Notes under the pieces: generated by a model | What the model was told of the DNA's origin: nothing | The model's database searches: none | What the model saw: only the letters and a program-made list of their open reading frames with translations | Part shown: positions 8,974 to 16,312 of the stretch, in pieces | Position numbering within the stretch: the stretch's first letter is position 1 | Layout of the letters: each line of letters opens with the position of its first letter | Program-made: the position numbers and the translations under genes | Source of the DNA: Salibacterium lacus | GTDB lineage: Bacteria > Bacillota > Bacilli > Bacillales > Marinococcaceae | NCBI RefSeq assembly: GCF_042684865.1 | Contig: NZ_JBHUML010000003.1 | Coordinates: 310,001 to 374,000, forward strand | Length of the DNA stretch: 64,000 bases | Direction of reading: 5' to 3'

Positions 8974-10893
8974 TTAATATTGTCTGGCACGACTTCTCAT
9001 CTCTTTTACCTCTTCGAGTTTTTGCATTACATTTGGATTGTTTGAATGTTCTGCAATACCTACATTCCAAAAATCTTCATACCCGTCGGTCATTGTTTTA
9101 GGAAGTACCTTGATTTGGATGAGCGTGGATTTTTCACTGTTTTCCGCCTGTTTCAACGCCTGCTCAAGCTCCGCATTATTTTTGGCTGTGAATGTATTCA
9201 TTCCATATCCCGCTGCGACTGCAGCATAGTCAATATTCAATACTGCTCCGTCTTCCCCGGTAAATTCCGTGCAGAAACTGTCACTGCCATGTCCCATTTG
9301 AAGGTTATTGATGCAACCATACCCTGCATTATCAAATAAGATAATATTTAATTTCATGTTATATTGAAGAGCTGTCACAAGTTCAGAGTGAAGCATTAAA
9401 AAGCTTCCATCCCCGACCATGCTGTATACTTCTGTATCAGGGTGTGCTAATTTCACTCCCAGGCCTCCGGCAATTTCATATCCCATAGCAGAGTATCCAT
9501 ACTCGACGTGATACGTGTTCTCAACAGTTGGGTTCCAAATGCGGTGCATATCACCCGGAAGTGAACCAGCAGATGTTACGACGTAGCTTGACGGATCGAC
9601 AGTTTCGTTTACTTTGATTAACGCGGTTGACTGAGCGTAAGAGGTCTCCAACGTTTCTGCATACTTTTTTAACTGCTCACGACTCAATGAATCAGAGACT
9701 TCAGGTTGATAATAATCATCATCCAGATTCACTTGAATGCCAGCTAACCGCTTTCTTTCCGTATCCCATTCGTTTTTGTATTCCATCAATTCACCACTAA
9801 AAGCACTCTCATAGTCATCCAGCATATTGTGCAGCTTTTGAATCGATACTTTCGCATCACCAACAAGTTGTGCGGCTTCCATCTTATATGTCTGCATCCG
9901 GCTCACATTAATATTAATAAACGACGCTTCCTCAAAGTTAAATGCCGTCTTGGAGGATGTAACAAAGTCGGTATAGCGCGTCCCAACTCCTATAATGACA
10001 TCTGCCTGCTGTGCCGCTTTATTCGCTGCCAGGGTTCCGGTTACTCCAACCCCGCCCAGATTATATGGATGACTGCTGGACACCGTGGATTTTCCAGCCT
10101 GTGTTTCAACAATTCCTATACCACGCTCACGTGAAAAGGCAGCAATCTCCTCGCCTGCCAGTGAATATTTTGCCCCTCCACCAACAACTATTAAAGGTTT
10201 GTCAGCCTTTTTCAGAGTCGACGCAGCGCGAAGTACCGCATCGTCAGAGGGGAGAACGCGATCTATATAGTGCACACGTTTGTTGAAAAACGCAGCATCA
10301 AACTCAAATGCTTCTCCCTCCACATCCTGCGCGATAGACAATGTCACAGGTCCTGCCGTTTCAGGGTTTGTCAGTACTTCAAATGCTCTAAGAAGAGCGC
10401 TCATTAACTGTTCAGGACGCTCAACTCTATCCCAGTAACGGGATACAGGTTTTAAGGCATCGTTCGTTGTGATTTTTTGACTGTGGTGCTGTTCAATCTG
10501 CTGAAGCACGGGGTCAGGCTGACGGTTGGCAAATGTATCTGCAGGCAGAAACAGTACAGGTAAATTGTTCGCTAATGCCGTTGCACCTGCTGTTACCAAG
10601 TTCGCAGATCCCGGGCCTATGGATGTAGTAACCGCAAAAATCTTTCTACGAAAATTTTCTTTTGCAAATGCTGCCGCTGCCTGCGCCATTCCCTGTTCAT
10701 TTTTTCCCTGAATGACTTTGAGATCTCCGGCTTCTTCCTGCATGGCCTGACCTATCCCGAGTACATTTCCGTGTCCAAAAATATTGAATATTCCTTCAAC
10801 AAATGGCGTTTCTTCACCGTCAAAATGAATATATTGGTTCCTTAAAAATTTAACAAGTGCCTGGGAAGTAGTTAACTTTATGGTCTTTGACAT
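8974..10893 (-). CDS. iolD: 3D-(3,5/4)-trihydroxycyclohexane-1,2-dione hydrolase (ThDP enzyme)
   Basis: Opens the diketone ring to 5-deoxy-glucuronate. 639-residue member of the acetolactate-synthase-like thiamine diphosphate family. N-terminal Pyr domain with the conserved Glu region VIQGKNEQGMAQAA; central domain with VVGGGAKYS and GVGTRYTDFV; C-terminal PP domain with the cofactor motif GDGSFLM followed about 25 residues later by LFDNAGYGCINN. Full length for IolD. It is followed after 21 nt by the frameshifted dehydrogenase and preceded at 6 nt by iolC, so it belongs to the same transcript. Cytosolic; no lesions seen. Confidence 0.95.
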   Translation of the reverse strand: MSKTIKLTTSQALVKFLRNQYIHFDGEETPFVEGIFNIFGHGNVLGIGQAMQEEAGDLKVIQGKNEQGMAQAAAAFAKENFRRKIFAVTTSIGPGSANLVTAGATALANNLPVLFLPADTFANRQPDPVLQQIEQHHSQKITTNDALKPVSRYWDRVERPEQLMSALLRAFEVLTNPETAGPVTLSIAQDVEGEAFEFDAAFFNKRVHYIDRVLPSDDAVLRAASTLKKADKPLIVVGGGAKYSLAGEEIAAFSRERGIGIVETQAGKSTVSSSHPYNLGGVGVTGTLAANKAAQQADVIIGVGTRYTDFVTSSKTAFNFEEASFININVSRMQTYKMEAAQLVGDAKVSIQKLHNMLDDYESAFSGELMEYKNEWDTERKRLAGIQVNLDDDYYQPEVSDSLSREQLKKYAETLETSYAQSTALIKVNETVDPSSYVVTSAGSLPGDMHRIWNPTVENTYHVEYGYSAMGYEIAGGLGVKLAHPDTEVYSMVGDGSFLMLHSELVTALQYNMKLNIILFDNAGYGCINNLQMGHGSDSFCTEFTGEDGAVLNIDYAAVAAGYGMNTFTAKNNAELEQALKQAENSEKSTLIQIKVLPKTMTDGYEDFWNVGIAEHSNNPNVMQKLEEVKEMRSRARQY

Positions 10894-10899
10894 ACCGCC

Positions 10900-11856
10900 T
10901 CACCCCTCATGCTTTTGAATCAATATTTCAATATCTTCAACCGTTGGCATTGCATCAGACGAACTATGTCTGGATACTACAATGGAGGCAGCAGCGCTTC
11001 CATATTTAAGCGCTTCCTGAATACTTTTATTTTTCTTCAAGGCGTAAATGAAGCCTGATGCAAAGGAATCTCCTGCACCAAAAGTTTTTAACACCTTTGT
11101 TTTATAAACATCGCCTTCTATGACTTCTCCTTCTTTTGTGAACGCCTTGGACCCTTTCACTCCGTGTTTTACAACAATCAGCTTGGGATCATATTGGAAC
11201 AAATTTTTAACCGATTCTTCATCAGACTGATTTTCTCTATTCTCCAAAACATCAAATTCATCTCTCGTGCCAATCACTACATCTGCCCGTCTGGCTGCCG
11301 TGGTCATATAAATAGACGTTTCTACATCGCTTTTCCATGTATAGGGACGGTAATCCAGTTCAACTATTACTTCTACATTATTCTGTTTGGCGGTTTCTAT
11401 AGCGTGTAAAGCTGCTTCCCGGGAAGGGGACTGGCTTAACGATGTACCGGAAACAAGCAGAGTTTCCGCTGATTGAATATATTCATCATCAAAATCAGTC
11501 ACATCCAAGTAAAGATCTGCCACATTGTCACGGTACATCAGGATGCTGCTTTCCTGTGGACTTTTAATTTCTGTGAATGTTAAGCCGATTTTACGGCCTT
11601 CTGTATCCCTTGTGATACATCGTGTGTCCACACCGGATTTTTCCATATAATCCAATACAAAGTTTCCATGTTGATCATCCGAAACTTTTGCAATCATACC
11701 TACATTTAAACCTAACTTGGCGGTACCAATAGCGACATTGGCCGGGGAACCACCTACATACTTTGAAAATGTCATGGTTTCTTCCATCGTTTGATTATAT
11801 TCCGTTGCATTAAGGTCTACAGCTGCTCTTCCAAATGTAATCAGATTTTTTTTCAT
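10900..11856 (-). CDS. iolC: 5-dehydro-2-deoxygluconokinase (PfkB family)
   Basis: Phosphorylates 5-dehydro-2-deoxygluconate on the 6-hydroxyl using ATP. PfkB/ribokinase fold, 318 residues. The substrate motif KYVGGSPANVAIG is near residue 33 and the C-terminal signature KTFGAGDSFASGF carries the catalytic Asp and anion hole. The start is placed at ATG 11856, giving MKKNLITFGRAAVDLN with AAGGGAC about 9 nt upstream and 5 nt after the iolB stop; an upstream ATG at 11883 would overlap iolB. The product of this gene also serves as inducer for IolR in B. subtilis, which links it to control by the divergent iolR. Confidence 0.94.
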   Translation of the reverse strand: MKKNLITFGRAAVDLNATEYNQTMEETMTFSKYVGGSPANVAIGTAKLGLNVGMIAKVSDDQHGNFVLDYMEKSGVDTRCITRDTEGRKIGLTFTEIKSPQESSILMYRDNVADLYLDVTDFDDEYIQSAETLLVSGTSLSQSPSREAALHAIETAKQNNVEVIVELDYRPYTWKSDVETSIYMTTAARRADVVIGTRDEFDVLENRENQSDEESVKNLFQYDPKLIVVKHGVKGSKAFTKEGEVIEGDVYKTKVLKTFGAGDSFASGFIYALKKNKSIQEALKYGSAAASIVVSRHSSSDAMPTVEDIEILIQKHEG

Positions 11857-11861
11857 TATTT

Positions 11862-12680
11862 CTAGTCCCTTTCCAAGATCCATTCATGATCTTTATCATT
11901 ATGAAACTTCCACTTTCTCTTCGGGCCTGCCATGACATTAAGATAGTAAAGATCATATCCATCCGGTACTCCCACTGGATGGTACCCTTTTGGAACTGCT
12001 ACGCTGTTTTGGTGCTCGACTGCCATCGTTTCATCCAATGATCGGTCATCCGTATATACACGTTGGAAAACAAAGCCCTGCTGTGGGTTAATCTCATGAT
12101 AATACGTTTCTTCCAACATCGACTCTTCAGGCAGGTTATCCCGGTCGTGCTTATGAGGTGGATAACTCGAAAAATTACCACTATCTGTGTATACTTCCAC
12201 TACCAGCAGCTTCTCTGGTATGTTCATATTATCCGGAAGTATATTGTGTACATGACGCTTATTTGAATACTTTCCTCTACGCTCTTTTTCAATCGTATCC
12301 GCACTGATCACGGCAGGTTCACCTCCAGCGTTGGAAACAGCATAGCACAGTGCTACTCTAACGTTTTTACCAGCCCGGATTTGATATTCTTTAGAAGATG
12401 GTATATAAATACTGTCAGTTGGTTTTTTCTCAAATACAGATTCTCTTGTTCCGAGACTGCTGTAGGTTTCTCCGTCTATAACCACGTCCACATTTCCTGT
12501 AAGAATAACTGCGCATAATTCCGTATTACTTAAACTCTCCTGAAAGCTCGAACCTTCTTCCATTTCAATAAGCTTAAATTGTACATACTCCAAGTCAGAG
12601 TTAGATGAATTGAGATCCTGAACCAACGTTACACCATCAGTGATGATGCTATTTTGCTTTTTATACAATAACTCTGCCAT
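11862..12680 (-). CDS. iolB: 5-deoxy-glucuronate isomerase
   Basis: Converts 5-deoxy-glucuronate to 5-dehydro-2-deoxygluconate. 272-residue bicupin, KduI/IolB family. The metal-binding cluster is visible as SSYPPHKHDRDNLPEES: two His and a Glu, with a later His in the PVGVPDGYDLYYLNVMAGP region upstream of the C-terminus. Length and these motifs are those of IolB. Two nucleotides separate it from the iolA stop, indicating translational coupling in the operon. Confidence 0.94.
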   Translation of the reverse strand: MAELLYKKQNSIITDGVTLVQDLNSSNSDLEYVQFKLIEMEEGSSFQESLSNTELCAVILTGNVDVVIDGETYSSLGTRESVFEKKPTDSIYIPSSKEYQIRAGKNVRVALCYAVSNAGGEPAVISADTIEKERRGKYSNKRHVHNILPDNMNIPEKLLVVEVYTDSGNFSSYPPHKHDRDNLPEESMLEETYYHEINPQQGFVFQRVYTDDRSLDETMAVEHQNSVAVPKGYHPVGVPDGYDLYYLNVMAGPKRKWKFHNDKDHEWILERD

Positions 12681-12682
12681 GT

Positions 12683-14155
12683 TTATTCCTCCTCGGAAAA
12701 AGTAGGTTCAAGGTGTCTGGCTGTAACAACTTTTTTGCGGGTGTAAAATTCCACACCATCTTTTCCATTCGTATGCAGCGACCCAAAGAAAGAAGATTTC
12801 CAACCAGAAAATGGGAAAATTGCCATTGGAGCTGGTACACCCAAGTTAATACCCAGCATGCCGGCATCAATATTTTCACGGAAATAACGAATACTAGATG
12901 CACTATCCGTAAACAAGCATGCACCATTTGCAAATTCCGACTCATTTGTTGTCTTTATTCCTTCTTTTAAGTCTTTTACTCTTACAATAGATAAAAGAGG
13001 TGCAAAGATTTCATCCTTCCAAATCGTCATATTTGTTTTCACATCTTCAAAAATAGTAGGACCGATGAAGTAACCGTCGTCTGACAGATTTTCTCTGCCA
13101 TCCAACAACAATGTGGCTCCTTCTTCTTCACCTTTTTCAATATAATGAATCGTTTTCTCTTTGTTCTGCTCCCTGATCACCGGACCAAGAAAAACACCTT
13201 CATCCAGTCCGTGTCCCATTTTGATATTTTCAGATTCCGTTTTAAGTTTTTGTACAAACTCATCATAAATTCCGTCTTCTACTGCTACAACCGCCGCTGC
13301 CATACATCTTTCCCCGGCAGATCCAAACGCAGCCCCTATTACTTCTTTGACAGCTTGATTTACATCCGCATCATTTAGAATAATAGTATGGTTTTTCGCA
13401 CCGGTCAGCGCCTGCACTCTCTTTAGGTTATCTGTGCCTTTCTTATAAACATGCTCACCAACCGGTTTCGACCCCACAAATGAAACAGCCTTGATATTTT
13501 CATTCTCCAGAATACCGTCCACCACATCATGTGCTCCATTCACAACGTTAAACACTCCGTTTGGAAGGCCGGAAGCCTCAAGCAGTTCTACCAACTTTTC
13601 CATTAATAAGGGTGTTTTTTCAGAAGGCTTCATCACAAACGTATTTCCTGTCGCCAGTGCCATCGGAAACATCCAGCACGGAACCATCATCGGGAAGTTG
13701 AAAGGTGTGATTCCACCAACCACTCCTACCGGGTAACGGTAATTGGTTCCCTCAATGTTTGAAGCAATGGATGAAAGAGAGTCTCCCATCATTAACGACG
13801 GCGCGCCGGCAGCGAATTCAACATTTTCTATCCCCCGCTGCACTTCACCCAGTGATTCATTTACACTCTTCCCATTCTCTTTTGTAATAATTTCTGCTAA
13901 CTCCTGCTTATGTTCCATCAGAAGTTGTTGAAATTTAAACAAAATTCGTGCACGCTTAGGTACAGCTGTATTTTTCCAATCTTCAAAGGCATTCTGTGCT
14001 GCCTCAGCTGCTTGATTTAATTCATCTTTCAAAGAAAGTGGACCCTCAGCCATTACTTCTTTTGTGGCTGGGTCATAAACATTTACTGTTTCCTTACTGC
14101 TACTTTCCACCCACTCTCCGTTCACATAATTTTTCAACACTTTTATTTTTTCCAT
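12683..14155 (-). CDS. iolA: Methylmalonate/malonate-semialdehyde dehydrogenase (acylating)
   Basis: Oxidises malonate semialdehyde to acetyl-CoA and CO2 with NAD+ and CoA, the final inositol step. Aldehyde dehydrogenase fold of 490 residues. The cofactor loop SFVGSKPVGEHVY precedes the catalytic Cys in GSAGERCMAAAV near residue 284. The Glu usual in hydrolytic aldehyde dehydrogenases is replaced in the LTGAKNH motif, which is diagnostic of the CoA-acylating MMSDH type. First gene of the iol operon, with a strong AGAGGAGGATG site. A SigA-type promoter and a cre lie immediately upstream. Confidence 0.95.
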   Translation of the reverse strand: MEKIKVLKNYVNGEWVESSSKETVNVYDPATKEVMAEGPLSLKDELNQAAEAAQNAFEDWKNTAVPKRARILFKFQQLLMEHKQELAEIITKENGKSVNESLGEVQRGIENVEFAAGAPSLMMGDSLSSIASNIEGTNYRYPVGVVGGITPFNFPMMVPCWMFPMALATGNTFVMKPSEKTPLLMEKLVELLEASGLPNGVFNVVNGAHDVVDGILENENIKAVSFVGSKPVGEHVYKKGTDNLKRVQALTGAKNHTIILNDADVNQAVKEVIGAAFGSAGERCMAAAVVAVEDGIYDEFVQKLKTESENIKMGHGLDEGVFLGPVIREQNKEKTIHYIEKGEEEGATLLLDGRENLSDDGYFIGPTIFEDVKTNMTIWKDEIFAPLLSIVRVKDLKEGIKTTNESEFANGACLFTDSASSIRYFRENIDAGMLGINLGVPAPMAIFPFSGWKSSFFGSLHTNGKDGVEFYTRKKVVTARHLEPTFSEEE

Positions 14156-14171
14156 TAAACATCCTCCTCTT

Positions 14172-14187
14172 TAGCAACCGCTTACAA
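14172..14187 (-). promoter_or_regulatory. Catabolite-responsive element (cre) in the iolA leader
   Basis: On the minus strand TTGTAAGCGGTTGCTA fits the Bacillus cre consensus WTGNAANCGNWNNCW at every fixed position. It lies downstream of the predicted -10, where CcpA would block elongating polymerase. Confidence 0.7.
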
Positions 14188-14210
14188 TATTATGATTAAT
14201 TTATGAGTAT

Positions 14211-14239
14211 ATACTATAAAAGAAATGATTGAAAGTCAA
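14211..14239 (-). promoter_or_regulatory. SigA-type promoter of the iolABCD operon
   Basis: -35 TTGACT (14234-14239) and -10 TAGTAT (14211-14216) with a 17-nt spacer, reading toward iolA. Transcription would start near 14204. Confidence 0.72.
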
Positions 14240-14260
14240 ATAATTATTATATTTTGAGTA

Positions 14261-14271
14261 ACTATTGATTA
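14261..14271 (-). promoter_or_regulatory. Candidate IolR operator
   Basis: TAATCAATAGT on the minus strand matches the published B. subtilis IolR consensus WRAYCAADARD at all 11 positions. It lies between iolR and iolA, about 22 nt upstream of the iolA -35. Confidence 0.5.
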
Positions 14272-14323
14272 ACTTTTTAAATTAATTATGTATAAGATAT
14301 CATTCTATGATAAAATACTATAT

Positions 14324-15121
14324 ATGAACATTAAGAACGCGTTAGATGAAGGGGATGTTTGTATTAAAGTAAGACGTCTAAATCAAATTGAAGATTATTT
14401 GGAAGAAAATCATCAGGCCTCTTTAGAAGAACTAAAAAATCATTTTAATGTTTCGATTAATACGATAAGACGCGACATTAATGAATTGGCAAAATTGGAT
14501 ATTGTAAAAAAAGTTTACGGTGGAGTAGTTTATAGTAATAACGCCTCTGTCACAACTTCATATGAAAAAAGAAATATCAGCCATTACGCGGAGAAAAAGA
14601 AAATCGGCCAATATTGTACAGACTTTATCGAAGAATATGATATTATCTACATCGACTCAGGCACCACAACCCATTCCATTCTGGACTCTCTGCCGCAGGA
14701 GATTGAATTTACGTTAATCACTAACAGCCTGGAGGTTATTAATAAAGCCATTGCATACCCTAATATCCACTTGATGGTCATAGGAGAAACGTACAAAAGA
14801 TCGACAAAGTCTTTTACAGGCATAACTGATGATGAAACCATTACGAAATTCAATATCAATAAAGCATTTATGTCCGCCACAGCCTTTTCTGCCCACAATG
14901 GTGCCTCCAACTCAGACTTTATGGAAAACCGCATCAAAAAAATCGTTTGTGAACGGGCAAATGAAGTGTATTTATTGATCGATTCGTCTAAATTCGGAAA
15001 AAACTCTTTGTTCACTTATTGTTATTTGGAAGATATTTCAGCCATTATTACAGATGCCGGTATTGAACAGGGATTTGCCGATTATTTTGTAAATGCTGAC
15101 AAAACACTAATCACAGTCTAA
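14324..15121 (+). CDS. iolR: DeoR-family transcriptional repressor of inositol genes
   Basis: N-terminal DeoR helix-turn-helix (SLEELKNHFNVSINTIRRDI, then KKVYGGV) and a C-terminal sugar-phosphate sensor domain with IDSGTTTHSILDSL. About 250 conserved residues, collinear with B. subtilis IolR as I recall it. Divergent from the iol operon, as expected for its repressor. The start is unclear: the coordinate given is the nearest ATG, but neither it nor the ATG at 14288 has a ribosome site. The only good site, AAGGGGATG at 14349-14357, is spaced for an ATT codon at 14363, which would give a KVRRLNQ start that matches DeoR proteins. A rare AUU start is therefore possible. Confidence 0.9.
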   Translation: MNIKNALDEGDVCIKVRRLNQIEDYLEENHQASLEELKNHFNVSINTIRRDINELAKLDIVKKVYGGVVYSNNASVTTSYEKRNISHYAEKKKIGQYCTDFIEEYDIIYIDSGTTTHSILDSLPQEIEFTLITNSLEVINKAIAYPNIHLMVIGETYKRSTKSFTGITDDETITKFNINKAFMSATAFSAHNGASNSDFMENRIKKIVCERANEVYLLIDSSKFGKNSLFTYCYLEDISAIITDAGIEQGFADYFVNADKTLITV

Positions 15122-15164
15122 AGCATGGTTACATTGATTTTGTAAGGAGCGAGGTGCAAATAAA

Positions 15165-15557
15165 ATGCCATTGTTAAAATTTCACTTGTATGAAGGAAGA
15201 TCTCCTGAAGATATAAGAAATATTTTAGACGTGACCCACGGTATCATGGTTGATGTCTTCCAGGTACCCGAACGGGACCGCTACCAAATTGTACATGAAC
15301 ACAAAACAAGTCATATGATTATGCAGGATACAGGTTTGGACCTGGATAGAACGGAAGACTTCGTACTGATACACGTTTTCACCAGAAAACGCACTGAACA
15401 TGAAATCACTTCCTTTTACCGCCATTTGGTTTCAGCTCTTGAAAACCACTGTGCTATTCTGCCAAACGATGTGATGGTCTCTATCACAACCAATGAAGAT
15501 GAACATTGGAGTTTTGGAGAAGGAAAAGCCCAATTTTTAACGGGGGATTTACATTAG
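15165..15557 (+). CDS. Tautomerase-superfamily protein (malonate semialdehyde decarboxylase-like)
   Basis: 130-residue protein of the 4-oxalocrotonate tautomerase superfamily, with Pro at position 2 (MPLLKF) as the presumed catalytic base. VPERDRYQIVHEH near residue 40 and NDVMVSITTNEDEHWSFGEGKAQFLTG near the end are hallmarks of the group often labelled tautomerase/MSAD-like. Good site AAGGAG upstream. It lies 43 nt after iolR on the same strand and could be co-transcribed. Malonate semialdehyde is the product of IolJ and substrate of IolA, so a decarboxylase-like role here is attractive but only inferred. Ends in a convergent 4-nt overlap with the PTS IIA gene. Confidence 0.85.
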   Translation: MPLLKFHLYEGRSPEDIRNILDVTHGIMVDVFQVPERDRYQIVHEHKTSHMIMQDTGLDLDRTEDFVLIHVFTRKRTEHEITSFYRHLVSALENHCAILPNDVMVSITTNEDEHWSFGEGKAQFLTGDLH

Positions 15558-15904
15558 ACATTCAGAAAAAATAACTCCATGCCTCTGCGCCCAGAGGCAT
15601 GGAGTTGTTTTTTCAAATGAATATCTGCCAGTTCCTGAATCAAATCATAGATCATTTGTGCATTAGATACATGATCCATAGCGTGAACAAGATACACATC
15701 AACTTCTGTTGCTGTTTCGCGCGCATTTAAACTCAAAATATCTGTCTGATTCTTATGTGCATTAATCAGATGCTGCTGAGCATTTTTCAAATGTTCATGG
15801 TATCCGGATTCATCGTCATTTTTGGCACATGTCATCGCTTGGAATGTACAGCTTTTGGATTGGGCAGATTCTGTTATTAAGGGCATAAATAAAGATGTAT
15901 CCAT
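15554..15904 (-). CDS. PTS lactose/cellobiose-type enzyme IIA
   Basis: 116-residue IIA of the lactose/cellobiose family. The phosphorylation site is the His in LVHAMDH near residue 76, the family's HxxDH motif. The helical-bundle features AQQHLINAHKNQTDIL are also typical. The normal family C-terminus would fall near KKQL; the extra residues after it are encoded by the terminator hairpin, so the tail looks acquired. Six nucleotides separate it from the IIB reading frame. No IIC membrane component exists in the window and the IIB carries a stop, so this IIA is probably orphaned. Confidence 0.82.
   Translation of the reverse strand: MDTSLFMPLITESAQSKSCTFQAMTCAKNDDESGYHEHLKNAQQHLINAHKNQTDILSLNARETATEVDVYLVHAMDHVSNAQMIYDLIQELADIHLKKQLHASGRRGMELFFLNV
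15565..15613. terminator. Bidirectional terminator inside the 3' end of the PTS IIA gene
   Basis: Perfect 15-bp stem (15573-15587 with 15592-15606), loop CGCC, flanked by an A run on the left and a T run on the right. It lies just after the tautomerase stop and within the last codons of the convergent IIA gene. Confidence 0.88.
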
Positions 15905-15909
15905 GATAA

Positions 15910-16212
15910 TTACGATAAAGCTTTCGTCAATTGATTGGAGATACTGTAAACATCCATGTTATTATAGTCCTGGACTGATATTGTGAGAACTTGAGCATTC
16001 GTCGCATTTCTGTATTCATCTATTTTGTGATGAACCTACGGACCGAGCAGTACAGCATCTACCTGTTCACTTTTAACATAATTCTGACCTTCTTCTGTGC
16101 TTTTTGAGCGGATGCTGATATCTTTTTGATTTTCTTCCACCAGCTCATTAAATTTTTTAGCCATTAAACTTGTTGTGATGCCTACCTCACATACAACAAT
16201 AATATCCTTCAA
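15910..16212 (-). pseudogene. PTS lactose/cellobiose-type enzyme IIB with in-frame TAG
   Basis: The frame from TTG 16212 (site AAGGAAGAG upstream) reads KDIIVVCEVGITTSLMAKKF: the phosphorylated Cys and loop of a IIB. It continues to LLGP, stop, VHHKIDEY. The TAG at 16036-16038 sits where the family has Gln in the GPQV motif, so a single CAG-to-TAG change is the simplest lesion. After the stop the frame is still family-like down to TAA at 15910. A truncated product would keep the active Cys but lose about 40 residues. Alternatives: suppression, or a base-call error. Confidence 0.82.
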
Positions 16213-16312
16213 TCTAACTCTTCCTTGAGTTAGTTTATCACCTTCAAATGTATAGTTTGTTTTGTATCATGTCAATTAAAGCGGCAAAACCAATCAGAAA
16301 TGCAGTTATTCG

